From contig NC_091677.1 of the NCBI RefSeq assembly GCF_042453785.1, forward strand, positions 6,233,501 through 6,297,500: a stretch of DNA of 64,000 bases. The letters run 5' to 3'. This DNA comes from Malus domestica (taxonomy: Eukaryota; Streptophyta; Magnoliopsida; Rosales; Rosaceae). Position numbers and translations under genes: made by a program. Positions 24,758-35,887 of this stretch are shown here, one piece after another. The notes under the pieces were generated by a model. It made no database searches, was not told the origin of the DNA, and saw only the letters and a list, made by a program, of their open reading frames with translations. Numbering within the stretch: position 1 is the stretch's first letter; each line of letters opens with the position of its first letter.

Positions 24758-25231
24758 ATATAAACAGAAGAAAGCAGCAGAGAGACAAAATTTGCAGTCA
24801 AAATCGTTTTACACCCCTGCAAATCTGTGAGAGTTGAGATGTGGGTTATTAGTGGAGGCAAAATGATATTTTTCCCTTTTGCCAGTGTGAAACAAAAGAG
24901 GTGTAATGTGTTAACAGATGTATAGTAACTAATTTAACTTTGCACGTGAGGATCACGGCAACATATTAACGAGACTTAACATAAATTTTAAGTTGGGGTT
25001 CAATTCCTAACAATCCTCATTACAAGAGTTTATTTCCTAATTTGTTTACTACATGGACTATTTTCCGAATACTATATCACTACGAAAACCATTTATCCGA
25101 TTAAGCCTTCCAAACAAAGAAAAAGCAATTGACGTCATAAATATGTCAAACATCAATTTGGCTTCCAAGTGTTATGAGATTTTTTTTTTCGTACGTATGG
25201 CAAAGTCTTGCATTGTACATTAGTCTAGGGT
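24758..25231. other. Spacer between the SINE and copia element, copy A
   Basis: AT-rich DNA shared with B (about 54.9-55.42 kb). No gene. It ends in the target site TCTAGG(G)T of the copia insertion. Confidence 0.5.
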
Positions 25232-25898
25232 TGTTGAATTGTGGCCAAGTGGCCAAGTGGACAACAAAACAAAACCAAAATAAAAAAAGGTGAAAGACAT
25301 CATGATGAGGAGGCATCATGATTATGTTTGTTGAAAAGGAAAATTGATGGTCATGATGATGTTTTTGAGTTTTTTATTGGGTGCTTTTGTATTGATGAAG
25401 TGAGGATACAGAAGTGAGAAAGAGAGAGGAAGGAGTGTGCACCATTTTCTGTTTTAGTAGTCCATCTTTGAGAGAGCAAAGAGAGCTGCAGAGATAAGAA
25501 AACTGAGAGCAGAAAAGAAGAAGAAGGTGCTCTTCTTTTTGGTTAGCAATCATCCATCATAGTTATTGTTGTAATAGCTTTGAGCTACATGTATAAAGAA
25601 GAAATTATTCATTATATTTCTTTCTCTATTTGTTTCTGTGGTGTGTGAGAGCTATTGGGTGTATTGGGTTATTTGGGTTGTGAGATTACCAACACTTTGT
25701 AAACTCCCATTTGGTTGATAGTGGATTATTGGGTGAGCTCCTACTGCTCCGAGAACGTACTCCAGTTACACTGACTGTTGAGGAACCTAGTTAAAATCTT
25801 GGTGTCTTTAATATTTTGTTCTTGCATTTCATTTGATATATTTCCTGTGGGTTATCAAGAGTTGGTTCCATAAGGTTTGGTGATGTCCTAGCACAACA
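25232..25898 (+). repeat. Left LTR of the copia element
   Basis: TG...CA-bounded repeat, about 98% identical to the right LTR apart from a 22-bp gap. A tandem GTGGCCAAGTGGCCAAGTGG lies near the start. Confidence 0.95.
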
Positions 25899-25919
25899 AT
25901 TGGTATCAGAGGTTACAGG

Positions 25920-27848
25920 TTGTGGTGTCCAGAGATGAAAAAACTTGTAATCAGCAGAGATGTGACATTTGATGAAGAAAGTATGTTCAAAGACTCTGAG
26001 AAGAATGTGAAAGATGTCCAACAGGTGGAGCTTGAGAAAGTTGCCTCTGGTACTTCAAATCCTATTTCCGCTGATGTCGAAGCCACTACAAGTGAAGAAG
26101 TTGGAGACCATAAGGATGTTGAAGAAGTTGAACTTGAAGATTCTATTCAAGTTGAAGAGCAAGTTTCACCTCAAGAGTCTATTGCCAAGAACAGAAGAAA
26201 GAGACAAATTACCAAGCCAGCTCGGTATAGTGACTATGTTTCTTTTGCTCTTCCTATTATCACTGATGAGATTCCATCCAATTTCGAGGAAGCCATTGAG
26301 AGTGAAGAGAAGAAGAGGTGGTGCAATGCCATGGGTGATGAAATGAATTCTCTCTTAAAGAACAAGACTTGGGAGTTAGCTAAATTGCCTAAGGGCAAGA
26401 AAGTTATCGGTTGCAAATGGGTGTATGCCAAGAAGGAAGATGCTGATGAGAAAAGCAATGTGAGATTTAAAGCAAGATTAGTTGTTAAAGGGTATGCACA
26501 AAAGAAGGGCATTGACTACAATGAAATATTTTCTCCGGTTGTGAAACACTCCTCAATTCGTATTATGTTAGCTCTTGTTGCACAATATGATCTTGAGCTT
26601 GTGCAACTTGATGTGAAGATGGCTTTCCTACATGGTGATTTGAATGAAGAGATTTATATGTGTCAACCGGATGGGTATATAGTGAAAGGGAAGGAGAATT
26701 TGTTTTGCAAATTGAAGAAATCACTTTATGGCTTGAAGCAATCTCCAAGGCAATGGTATTTGAGGTTTGATAAATTTATGAGAGGCCAAAATTATTCTAG
26801 AAGTCAATATGATCATTGTGTGTACTTCAAGAAGTTGCAAGATGAGTCTTTCATTTATTTGTTGATATATGTTGATGATATGTTGATTGCCTCAAAGAAT
26901 GTTGAAGAGATTGAAAAATTGAAGAAGCAAATGAAGAATGAGTTTGAGATGAAGGATCTTGGTGAAGCGAAGAAGATCCTTGGCATGGAGATCACTAGAG
27001 ATAGAGAGAAGGGTTTGGTCAGTTTGAATCAAAGACAATACCTTGAGAAGTTGATTCGGAAGTTTGGAGTTCATGATTCAACCAAACCGGTTAGTACCCC
27101 TTTGGCTCCTCATTTTAAATTGAGTTCTCTACAATGTCCTAAAAATGATAAAGAGAAACTGCAAATGAAAAATATACCATATGCAAATTTGGTTGATAGT
27201 TTGATGTATGCAATGGTATGCTCTAGACCGGATATTGCTCATGCAGTTGGCATGGTGAGTCAATATATGCATAATCCAGGTAAAGAGCACTGGCAAGCAG
27301 CTAAGTGGATATTGAGATATCTCCATGGTACTCGAGATGTTGGTTTATGCTTTGAGAGGGATGACTCTGGTATTGGTCATTTTGCAGTTGGTTATGTTGA
27401 TTCAGATTATGCAGGTGATCTGGATGGAAGGAAATCTACTACAGGCTATGTGTTTACTATGGCTAAATGACCAGTTTGTTGGAGGTCCATTTTGCAGTCG
27501 TCTGTTGCCTTGTCTACTACAGAGGCTGAATATATGGCAGTTGCTGAAGCTATAAAGGAGGCCATTTGGACACATGGGCTGATTAGAGATTTGGGGGTTG
27601 ATCAGAAGCAAGTGGAGGTACATTGTGATAGTCAGAGTGCCATTTATTTGGCTAAGTATCAGGTTCATCATGCGAGGACCAAGCACATAGATGTGCGTTA
27701 TCACTTTGTTCGTGAAATTGTTGGTGAAGGGGAAATCATTCTCCAGAAGATTCCAACTAAAGACAACCCCGCTGATATGTTGACTAAGGTTGTTGGTGTA
27801 GCCAAGTTTGTTCATTGCTTGAACTTGGCTCACATTTTGCCTATATAA
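25920..27848 (+). pseudogene. copia pol remnant: integrase C-end, reverse transcriptase, RNase H
   Basis: One reading frame spans the region, interrupted by a single TGA at 27468-27470 that appears to replace a glycine codon. It begins in the integrase-RT junction (SRDVTFDEESMF), continues through the RT core (VQLDVKMAFLHGDL, SLYGLKQSPRQWY, catalytic YVDDM near 26870) and the copia RNase H (DSDYAGDLDGRKSTTGY, ALSTTEAEYMA, HVxYHFVRE-type end). The start codon used in this copy is uncertain, because the deletion fuses the leader directly to this segment. In intact copia elements it would follow gag, protease and integrase. It cannot make a complete polyprotein. Confidence 0.9.
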
Positions 27849-27990
27849 AGAAGGCGTTGAGCAGTAGGAGTTTTGGAGCATTTGGCTCGGCATGAGTTGT
27901 TCTCTTGCTAGTGTTTGGGAGTGATGTTGTGTGTTAATTGTGTTGGTTGGCTTATCATGGCGTTTTTCGGAACTTGGCCAAGGTGGAGAT

Positions 27991-28679
27991 TGTTGAATTG
28001 TGGCCAAGTGGCCAAGTGGACAACAAAACAAAACAACTTTCGGCTAATAAACAAACCAAAATAAAAAAAGGTGAAAGACATCATGATGAGGAGGCATCAT
28101 GATTATGTTTGTTGAAAAGGAAAATTGATGGTCATGATGATGTTTTTGAGTTTTTTATTTGGTGCTTTTGTATTGATGAAATGAGGATACAAAAGTGAGA
28201 AAGAGAGAGGAAGGAGTGTGCACCATTTTCTGTTTTAGTAGTCCATCTTTGAGAGAGTAAAGAGAGCTGTAGAGAGCAGAAAACTGAGAGCAGAAAAGAA
28301 GAAGAAGGTGCTCTTCTTTTTGGTTAGCAATCATCCATCATAGTTATTGTTGTAATAGCTTTGAGCTACATGTATAGAGAAGAAATTATTCATTATATTT
28401 CTTTCTCTATTTGTTTCTGTGGTGTGTGAGAGCTATTGGGTGTATTGGGTTATTTGGGTTGTGAGATTACCAACACTTTGTAAACTCCCATTTGGTTGAT
28501 AGTGGATTATTGGGTGAGCTCCTACTGCTCCGATGACGTACTCCAGTTACACTGACTGTTGAGGAACCTAGTTAAAATCTTGGTGTCTTTAATATTTTGT
28601 TCTTGCATTTCATTTGATATATTTCCTGTGGGTTATCAAGAGTTGGTTCCATAAGGTTTGGTGCTATCCTAGCACAACA
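27991..28679 (+). repeat. Right LTR of the copia element
   Basis: Same ends as the left LTR; it carries an extra 22 bp (around ACTTTCGGCTAATAAACAAA, near 28036-28057) that the left copy lacks. Confidence 0.95.
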
Positions 28680-29027
28680 TAGGTACCATAGTGTAGGTAC
28701 ATTAATTAGTCTCGGTGCCATAGTGGAGGTGCAATGGTGTAGGTACAATATTTTCTTCTTAAGTGCATTAGTTTAGTTATATTACATGTTTAGAGGCAAT
28801 GAATTAGTCTAGGTATAATAGTGTAGGTACAATCATACTTATGTAGAAATTTCCTAATGATTGAAATATAATATATTTTTAGATGGATTGGCATAGTATT
28901 ATGAATATAAAATGGTTTAAATTTGGAAGGAGGATGAAAGTAGTTTGGTTGATGCTCAAATATTTAAAGTTCAATCTATTTAAAATAATAAGAAATCAAG
29001 CTATAAATGAGATTTTAAAAGTATAAT
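28680..29027. other. TAGGTAC-rich spacer, copy A
   Basis: Diverged short units such as TAGGTACCATAGTGTAGGTA and TAGGTATAATAGTGTAGGTA; shared with B (55421-55649 and 60115-60230). Downstream of the ankyrin gene. No coding signal. Confidence 0.5.
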
Positions 29028-29122
29028 ACTTTTTTTTGTCAAACGATAGATTTTGTTAGATTAGTCATCGATGAGATTTGAACCCTCGCCGTCATACAAT
29101 GGCTCAACACCTTTCTACCAAA
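29028..29122 (-). mobile_element. SINE fragment, minus orientation, copy A
   Basis: The reverse complement carries a B-box-like GGGTTCAAATC (29078-29088) and ends TTTGACAAAAAAAA, the same 3' tail as the SINE at 24615. Also present in copy B near 60231-60342, so it is older than the duplication. Confidence 0.55.
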
Positions 29123-29357
29123 AACAGAAATGACTAGACATGTGGGATATGAATGCTAACATAAATACAAGGTTAAAGGTCTAAACATTCTTGAAGTTGG
29201 AGTTTATTACCGAATCGGGAACACATGCATTATACATTCTTTAGGCCCAAAAACAGAAAGAGTCTGCAGAAATCCCTTATCATTATTCCTTGAGCAAATT
29301 CTAAAAACTTCCTCAAAAGTGACAGAAACAAATATCAATGCAAAATGAGTAAACTGT

Positions 29358-31221
29358 TTAAGATGAATTGAAGGACCAAGGTTTTCCTTTTTTGTTGATA
29401 AAAAATATTCCAGCTCCGTAAGTAGAAATGAAGATCTCAACAAGAAGGGAAAATTGCATCCATACGAAGGAGACAACCGGAACACTAGCAAGTAAAATGA
29501 TCGGAGCCACTATCCACTCTTTTGCTTCCAGCATAAGAAAAAGGGTTGAAGAAAACGCGATCATCATGGTAACGATAGAGGAGAAAAGGGTGAAAAGGCC
29601 TATCATCATCTTTGTTGGCAGTGATTTCAGGAAATCATCTTCAGCATAACGCGAGTTGAGAATTCCTAAGAATGTCACAACTGAAGTTGTAGAAGAAAAA
29701 AGTGAAAAGACATCCGCGGCTATGAAAACCATAAATATCCTTTTATTTAAAAACACGGGAAAGCCTGCCTTGATTCCACCAGGAACTGAGAACACTGCAA
29801 TAAACATAATTGTAACAATAAGAGCAGCTACAACCGTACAAGAAGTTGCAGTTGCTTTCATTGATCTTTCACATTCGTTTGCCAATTCCTTGTGGTTCTT
29901 TGTAAATAGGTCACGGGCGGTCATGCCATCTGTATAGTTAACAACTTCAAGAAACTTGGAAGGTACAATTTTCTCCACCTCCTGCATTTCAGTGAATTGA
30001 AGAAACTTAAATATCTTTCTTTAATTTATTTTCTTCAAAGGCACTCAAATCTAATCCCAAGTAATTAATATTTTTGTACTCTTACAAATCCTTGATGTAT
30101 GCCCTTTGACCTTGAATATATATGCTATATGCTCAAATCTAATCCCAGATAACCTAACATTCTGAGTTCGTAACAGTAATCAAAATTTCATTTTTGCGAT
30201 TTTTTTTTTAGACAGAATGTGATTTCATTTTTAATTTGGTTGTTTCCTATATATGAGAGTGCAATTGACCAAAAAAATATATATATATGAGAGTGCAAAT
30301 TGCTGTCACAAATAATCAAGTCTAATCAAGTAATATACCGATTGACCACGTGAATAGAACTTTATACAGTAAAACCTATTAATTTATAGTGGACCTTGTG
30401 GATTGCTTTGGTGGTGAACTCATTTTTCCTTAACTCACTTGGTCTTATTAAACTCTCATCCATTTAGTCCAGCTTAAAATAGTAATATTGTTTGTAAAAT
30501 TTTGGTCCCAATTTCAGCCGATCATAAATCTAAATTATCTCCATTTTGTAATAAGCTATATTTCTTTTAGATCACGCCCTAAGAAGAGAGGTGGTGTTTA
30601 AATAGAATACTCTCATATGGGTTTGAATGAGGCCACATACTAAAGTCACTTAAGTTTGTAATAATTTATATATATACAGATTGCTTAAGGGAAGGGATCC
30701 CTATTTTTTGAAAAAAATGGGGATTAGGTGTGGGGCCCACTCCACATCGAATTTCAACGATCCGAACCGTCTATTTTGTTAGTCTCGATTCATAGATCAT
30801 CCTTGCAAAAATTCAATTCAATCCAAAACCGTTTGCCTATTTAATTATCAAGATCAAATTTCATTTTTCTTATATAACAAAGTATTCGTTCATTTTCTTG
30901 AACCCAATTAGATGTCTTAAACATTTCCGATTTAGCTAATATTTTGCAAGGATGATCTATGAATCGAGACTAACAAAATAGACAGTTTGGATCGTTGAAA
31001 TTCGATGTGGAGTGGGCCCCACACCTAATCCCCATTTTTTTCAAAAATGGGGATCTCTTCCCTTAAGCAATCTGTATATATATATATATATTGGTGATGG
31101 TGGTGGTCAGTTCACATTTATATTGTGTCTGTCATAATTCGATATCAAATTTGTTATCGATGAGAGTCAAATTTGAAATTTGATCAACATTATAGTGAAA
31201 TTTGATTTCTTGATTAGAAAA

Positions 31222-31270
<49 letters not shown>

Positions 31271-33958
31271 TAGGAAGAAATTCTAACCTTAAACCATTGC
31301 AATTCTCTCTGCATTTGCAATGCTGCACATTGGATATGTTTAAGCTGTGCAGGTGGGGATAACCTCGCTGCTGAATGTAGTAACGTATTGTTGAACTTAT
31401 CTACTCTGGATTCAGTGCGAACATTCATGACTCGGATAAAGTCATGGAAAAAGTTATAGACTTTTTCTTGACGGCATTCAATGGAAAACTGAAACATGCC
31501 CCTTGCATTTTCGTCATATATCCCTAAAGCTAGGATATTTGCAGTAAACAGCTGACGAAGAAACTCATCATTCCCATGTTCAACAGCCTTGAAGAGTGCT
31601 GTTTGTACGGAACTTCCTTGCATTTGTTTAAGGCTTAAACCTTCTGTCATTTTGCACATGCCTTGTAAAACTTCAAGGGATTGGACATGGATCTGTTTCA
31701 TTTTGTACATGTGATCGATTCCTAGGTTGACATAGAAGAATTATTAATCATTAAGTTTCGAAAAGTACAACCAAAAGAAGTTCTAAACGATGACTGGATA
31801 AATGTTAGAGTAAAACTTGAATGAAAAGATTAACAAAGTATTGAAATGAAGCATTACCGAAAAGTTTACAGAGATTTGAGACGAGCCCTCGCAGTAAAGC
31901 CATAACTACAATATTGCAAATACAAAAATGTTTTGCATTAGCTATTCAAAGAATTTGTTAATTAGGTATGATCTATAAGAAAGTAAAAGATGCGCCTGAG
32001 GTCATAACTCTCGTTTTACTATATATGCACTGGGAAAAAAAAGCATAGTGCCATTTTATATGGATATTGCATACCTGAGCGAATTATGAAATCCCCTTGA
32101 TCATTAACCGGGTCATTGGCTTGTTTTTGAACATCTATACGAACATCACGGATCCCAGAAGCATGTCGTATGTGTATACCTATCAAGAAAATAAACACAT
32201 GCCTCTAGTCAATATATAGAACTTTTTTTAAGTCAAGGGTCTAGAAATATTGATCCTTTTCTTTTACTGTATAAATATTTAGAGTAAATTGTAGCAATGG
32301 TCCCTAAATTTTAATCAAATTGGAATGGTCTCTCAATTAAAAATCCATTACCATTGGTCCCTCAACGTATCAAAATGTATAGTTATAGTCATTTTCATCA
32401 ATTTGTTCAAAATTTTGTCAAAATAAGTTATGTTGGAATAACCATTTATATAATTATGGTCCCTCAACTCATCAAAGTGTGTAATTATGGTCATTTTCGT
32501 CAACTACGTCAAAAATTTTGTCAAAACGAGTTATGTTGGAAGGACCATTGCTACAATTGGGTTAAAGTTAAGGGACCATTTCTCCAGTTGAATTAAAGTT
32601 GAGGGACCAAAGGTAATGAATTTTTAGTTGAGGGACCATAGCTGCACGTTTTGATGAGTTGAAGGACCAATAGTAATGGATTTTTAGTTGAAGGATCATT
32701 GCTCCAATTGAGTTAAAGTTAAGGGACCAAAGCTACAATTTACTCAAATATTTATGTCTGTGAAAAAAGAAGTTAAGGTGCATACCCAAAATAAATGATT
32801 AATGGACACTGATAAGAAGTACACACTAAATTTTTTAACACTTATTTTTACACACTAAAAAATAAACTCAAGAGGGAAAATAACTTACACTATAATATTT
32901 GAGCAAGACCCAAAACAAAAATTCTAATTTAACTCATAACCTTAAACCTTAACTGCCATCAAATATTGAAGTTGTGCCGCTATAGAACTCATCGCATCCC
33001 ACCTTAAAAAAACTTGTGAAACAATTGCGGGATCTGTGAACTCGAACTTGAAACACGTTTGTATATGAGCACATCAAGTATAAGTTTGTCTTATTTGTCT
33101 ATTTGTATGCACGGGACTTACCGGTGAAGACAAACATAAGAGCCATTTAGGTTTCGGCGCATTGTTTTACTATTTCTTGACTTAAATTAGTAAAGAAAAG
33201 CATAGTGTGGAGACATAAATTAATCACGTCCAATCATAATGTGTGAAGTGTTATCAGCTCAATTTGATAGAACTACCTCTGATATCGTGAGAAACCACCA
33301 TCTCCACTCTAATGGGTTAAGCAGACCAACCCTCTAAGGACCGGCAGATCAACCCTCTAAGGACAGGCAAGTGCCCACAACTATCATGCCCTAACCCTCG
33401 ATTCTCGCCAAGCTAGCTAGCAAACATTTTGTTTTTCTTCGAAGGACATGGTTGTCAACCTCTTGCACCTCATCCTTATATGAAGTTGATGTTCAATCAT
33501 AAAATCAATTAGCAATATAAGGAGTAATCCAACCCCTTATAAGTCTTTGCAAGGTTTTTCTTTTCACCAATGTGGAATTCTTTACCTTCACATCATCACA
33601 CAGCCCCTTACGTCTGATTAACTTTTGAACCAAACATGTGGACAACAAAAATTTGGTGATATTAAGTACATGTGACCATTGAGCTTCATAACCTATAGGT
33701 GTCTAAGCAGGCAGGGGAAGGGAGACCCGTTGACTTGCCTAAGCCTGCTACAGCCTACTAGTAGACGATTTACGGACCTCTTCCACTATAAATAACCAAG
33801 TCATACAAGAAAACGAGTTTATCACAAACTCTATTTAGAATTCTCTACTGAATTTTAGTTTTTCTCAGACACTTTTTGACTTTGACATCGGAGACAGAAA
33901 TCTCCATCTAGACATAGAATGCATTTTATTGTTTTAATTTTTTTTTCATATTAAGTAT

Positions 33959-34006
<48 letters not shown>

Positions 34007-35677
34007 CAAGTTTTGAGATAAATCAAATTGCGGGAATCGTGTGCAGGTCTCTTTGCATGTATAACATTTAGGAAATATCTTATTGAAAAACCGGCCGACG
34101 ACCACCCACTAGAGGGACTGAGAAATTAATAAAGTATAAAATTCATCATAGAATAAAAAATGTAGTTACTAACTGTTATAGATCCATTGTTGCCAGAATC
34201 TGAGACGCGTTCCACTTAAAAAAAGAGAGGGCATACAAGCCAATTCCTGTAAAGGTGTTTTCCCAGTAGAGTTTATGGCAAATGCCAAGTTTGGACAACG
34301 CTGAATTAAATCCAATGCAATATCTACAATAGGGAAAAAAAAAAAAGAATTATATACATGACGAAAGTAAGTAATCAATATTTGTTAGGGAACATGCTAT
34401 TTAAACACATTCTCAAATATAGGTGAGGTCTATAATCAAAAGGTCCACCTTAGTTAGAGCGTGTCAGAAAATGTGTGCGAATATTGTATCGAAAACATTT
34501 ATGTACCCAGTTCTTTGGAGCTAAAGCAGTGGGAAATAAGATCAGCACCAGTTCGACAGTTATCTTGGGTCGACGTCAAAGCTTCCAATGGAGTAACTGA
34601 ATAGAGATAGCGAGCCAATCTCCAATGGCCGCCATGACAAGCCATGATCAGTGGGATCATATTCAGGAGATTGCATGGTATGCAAAGCAATCTCTTGTTC
34701 TTTTCGATTATGCATCTAGCCACTTCGGGTCCTATTAGCGTAGCTAAAGCTATAGCTGTGACACCATTAGCGTCTTCTATTTCCAAGTCTTCCTCTGTCA
34801 TCCACTCCACTAGTTCTTTCGCCATATATTCGTTTTCCATTGAAACTGCCATGTGAAGAGCTGTCGAGCCTGATAATGAACCTCTTTCTCTGATTGCGTC
34901 GGGATGCATAGTAAGATACTTCTTTGCAGAACTCCAGTCACCTTTTGCAACAGCATCAATCAAGGGTTGATGGTAGGGGAACTCATTGAAGTCGCCGTTA
35001 GTTTTATAATGCTCTGTCAAGTAATATTATTTATTGTTTGTTAACTAAACGTAAAGAATTTGGGGACGATTTATACATAATGTTGAAATAAAAGAGAACT
35101 GAATCAAATAAAATTAAACAAAACAATAAAGATTCATGCATGCTGCAGTAGATATCACATAATATTACTACGTATGTACCCTCATTCCGCGTCAGACCGG
35201 TATTCAACTCTTCATGTGCCATCAAAGGCACATCCTCTGCATCGATCACGCACGGTAACTTTATTAGAGGAAGAAAACTAAATCTTAATAGTTATAATAT
35301 TGGAATTAACTAGGAAAGGAGACATGTAGTACGTGCGTACACGTACCTGTGTTTTCCAAGGCTGGATCGGCCGGCTTCAACTTTTCAGCCAAAGTATCCC
35401 AGGCGACTTTGGCTGAGCTAATGCCCTGGATAATAAAATAATTATCATCCCCACAAGAAGTCTGGATTGCATGTAAAACCTTGGCATTATTCTTCCTCCA
35501 AACCATAAATTCCACTTCATGATCTTCTCGTCTAGGAGGTTCAGAGGTCTCTTCCACAACCTCCCAAAGATCTTGAGCCAACAAGTAGGTTTTAAAATGG
35601 AAACTCCAATCTTCATAATTATCATGACTAAGAACTTTAAGATTAGTGATTCTACTAGAAACAACTGTAGCTGCCAT
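29358..35677 (-). CDS. Copia-gag-like / ankyrin repeat / PGG membrane protein, copy A (probably frameshifted)
   Basis: Eight exons: 35347-35677, 35180-35236, 34507-35013, 34174-34323, 32075-32179, 31858-31906, 31288-31721, 29358-29981, all with GT donors and AG acceptors. Exon 1 (from ATG at 35677) is a copia gag-like (DUF4219/UBN2) domain: HDNYEDWSFHFKTYLLAQDL, AKVAWDTLAEKL. Exons 3-4 carry ankyrin repeats (STALHMAVSMEN, GKTPLQELA); exon 7 another (NNTLLHSAARLS). Exon 8 is the PGG domain (FSVPGG) with four hydrophobic helices. ACD6/ITN1-type relatives are membrane proteins in defence and stress signalling. Exon 6 is 49 bp against 48 bp in copy B (one extra A/T in a homopolymer at about 31859-31864), shifting the frame before exon 7; without it the model gives 751 aa. 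Function is inferred from family. Confidence 0.85.
30677..31074. mobile_element. 398-bp palindromic MITE in intron 7 of copy A
   Basis: Long inverted repeats: CAGATTGCTTAAGGGAAGGG at the left is mirrored by CCCTTAAGCAATCTG at the right, and GGTGTGGGGCCCACTCCACA by TGTGGAGTGGGCCCCACACC. Arms of over 120 bp flank a short unique middle. It lies in TATATATA on both sides, so the target duplication cannot be fixed. Copy B lacks it (about 61840-61865 reads straight through), so it inserted after the duplication. Probably a Mutator/hAT-like MITE. Confidence 0.85.
31228..31268. repeat. (TA)n microsatellite near the exon 7 donor
   Basis: About 17 TA units follow an A-run, 20 bp from the exon 7 splice donor of copy A. 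In copy B the tract is short (62000-62010). Confidence 0.85.
32282..32745. mobile_element. Mutator-like MITE, 464 bp, in intron 4 of copy A
   Basis: A perfect 9-bp target duplication AAATATTTA (32273-32281 and 32746-32754) flanks inverted repeats GAGTAAATTGTAGCAATGGT / GAGTAAATTGTAGCTTTGGT. Copy B has the uninterrupted site (TATAAATATTTATTTCTGTG near 62969), proving a recent insertion. The interior holds diverged tandem units based on GGTCCCTCAACT...ATCAAAATG/GTG. Nine-base duplications are the Mutator signature. Non-coding. Confidence 0.92.
33961..34003. repeat. (TA)n microsatellite in intron 4 of copy A
   Basis: About 20 TA units, close to the part of intron 4 after which the B copy can no longer be compared. 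Confidence 0.9.
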
Positions 35678-35876
35678 GTTTAATCTGCAAATGTAATCAA
35701 TTATCCAAATTGATATTAGGTCGATTAATTAAGAAAATAATGAAACAAAACAATATAACTCACTCACTCTGCTCGATCCAGTAGTGGCAATCTTAAAAAA
35801 TAAGTAAGCTGCAGCTATTATCCAATGAGCTTAAGTAAATTCCCACTCTGTGCACTTAGAGTGACCACACTTCTGA

Positions 35877-35887
35877 TGTATATATAG
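35877..35887 (-). promoter_or_regulatory. Candidate TATA box for the copy A gene
   Basis: The minus strand reads CTATATATAC about 200 bp upstream of the ATG at 35677. Only the motif and position support it; the transcription start is not visible. Confidence 0.3.

Larger units (their letters stand above)
25232..28679 (+). mobile_element. Ty1/copia retrotransposon, internally deleted, with both LTRs
   Basis: Left LTR 25232-25898 (667 bp) and right LTR 27991-28679 (689 bp) both start TGTTGAATTG and end AGCACAACA. They differ at roughly a dozen positions plus a 22-bp insertion in the right LTR. The PBS TGGTATCAGAGG (25901-25912) matches initiator tRNA-Met; the polypurine tract AAGGTGGAGAT (27980-27990) abuts the right LTR. 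The interior is only about 2.1 kb: gag, protease and most of integrase are missing, and RT plus RNase H remain. Copy B has the empty site (TCTAGGTACC near 55421). The duplicated target is about TAGGT, with one extra G on the left. Confidence 0.95.
20535..33786. repeat. Segmental duplication, copy A
   Basis: Collinear in direct orientation with about 50605-64000. Shared landmarks are the KH pseudogene (20.7-22.5 / 50.7-52.6 kb), the GA-microsatellite leader (23.05 / 53.22 kb), a SINE (24.6 / 54.8 kb), the TAGGTAC block (28.68 / 55.42 kb) and ankyrin/PGG exons (29.36-32.18 / 60.58-62.88 kb). The right limit is only where B meets the window edge; the real duplication probably extends further. 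Copy-specific insertions in A are 25232-28679, 30677-31074 and 32282-32745. Confidence 0.9.

Noticed and set aside
29428..29937. + strand frames opposite the PGG exon (also 60650-61159)
   Set aside because: Antisense shadows of a conserved coding exon; they persist in both copies for that reason only.
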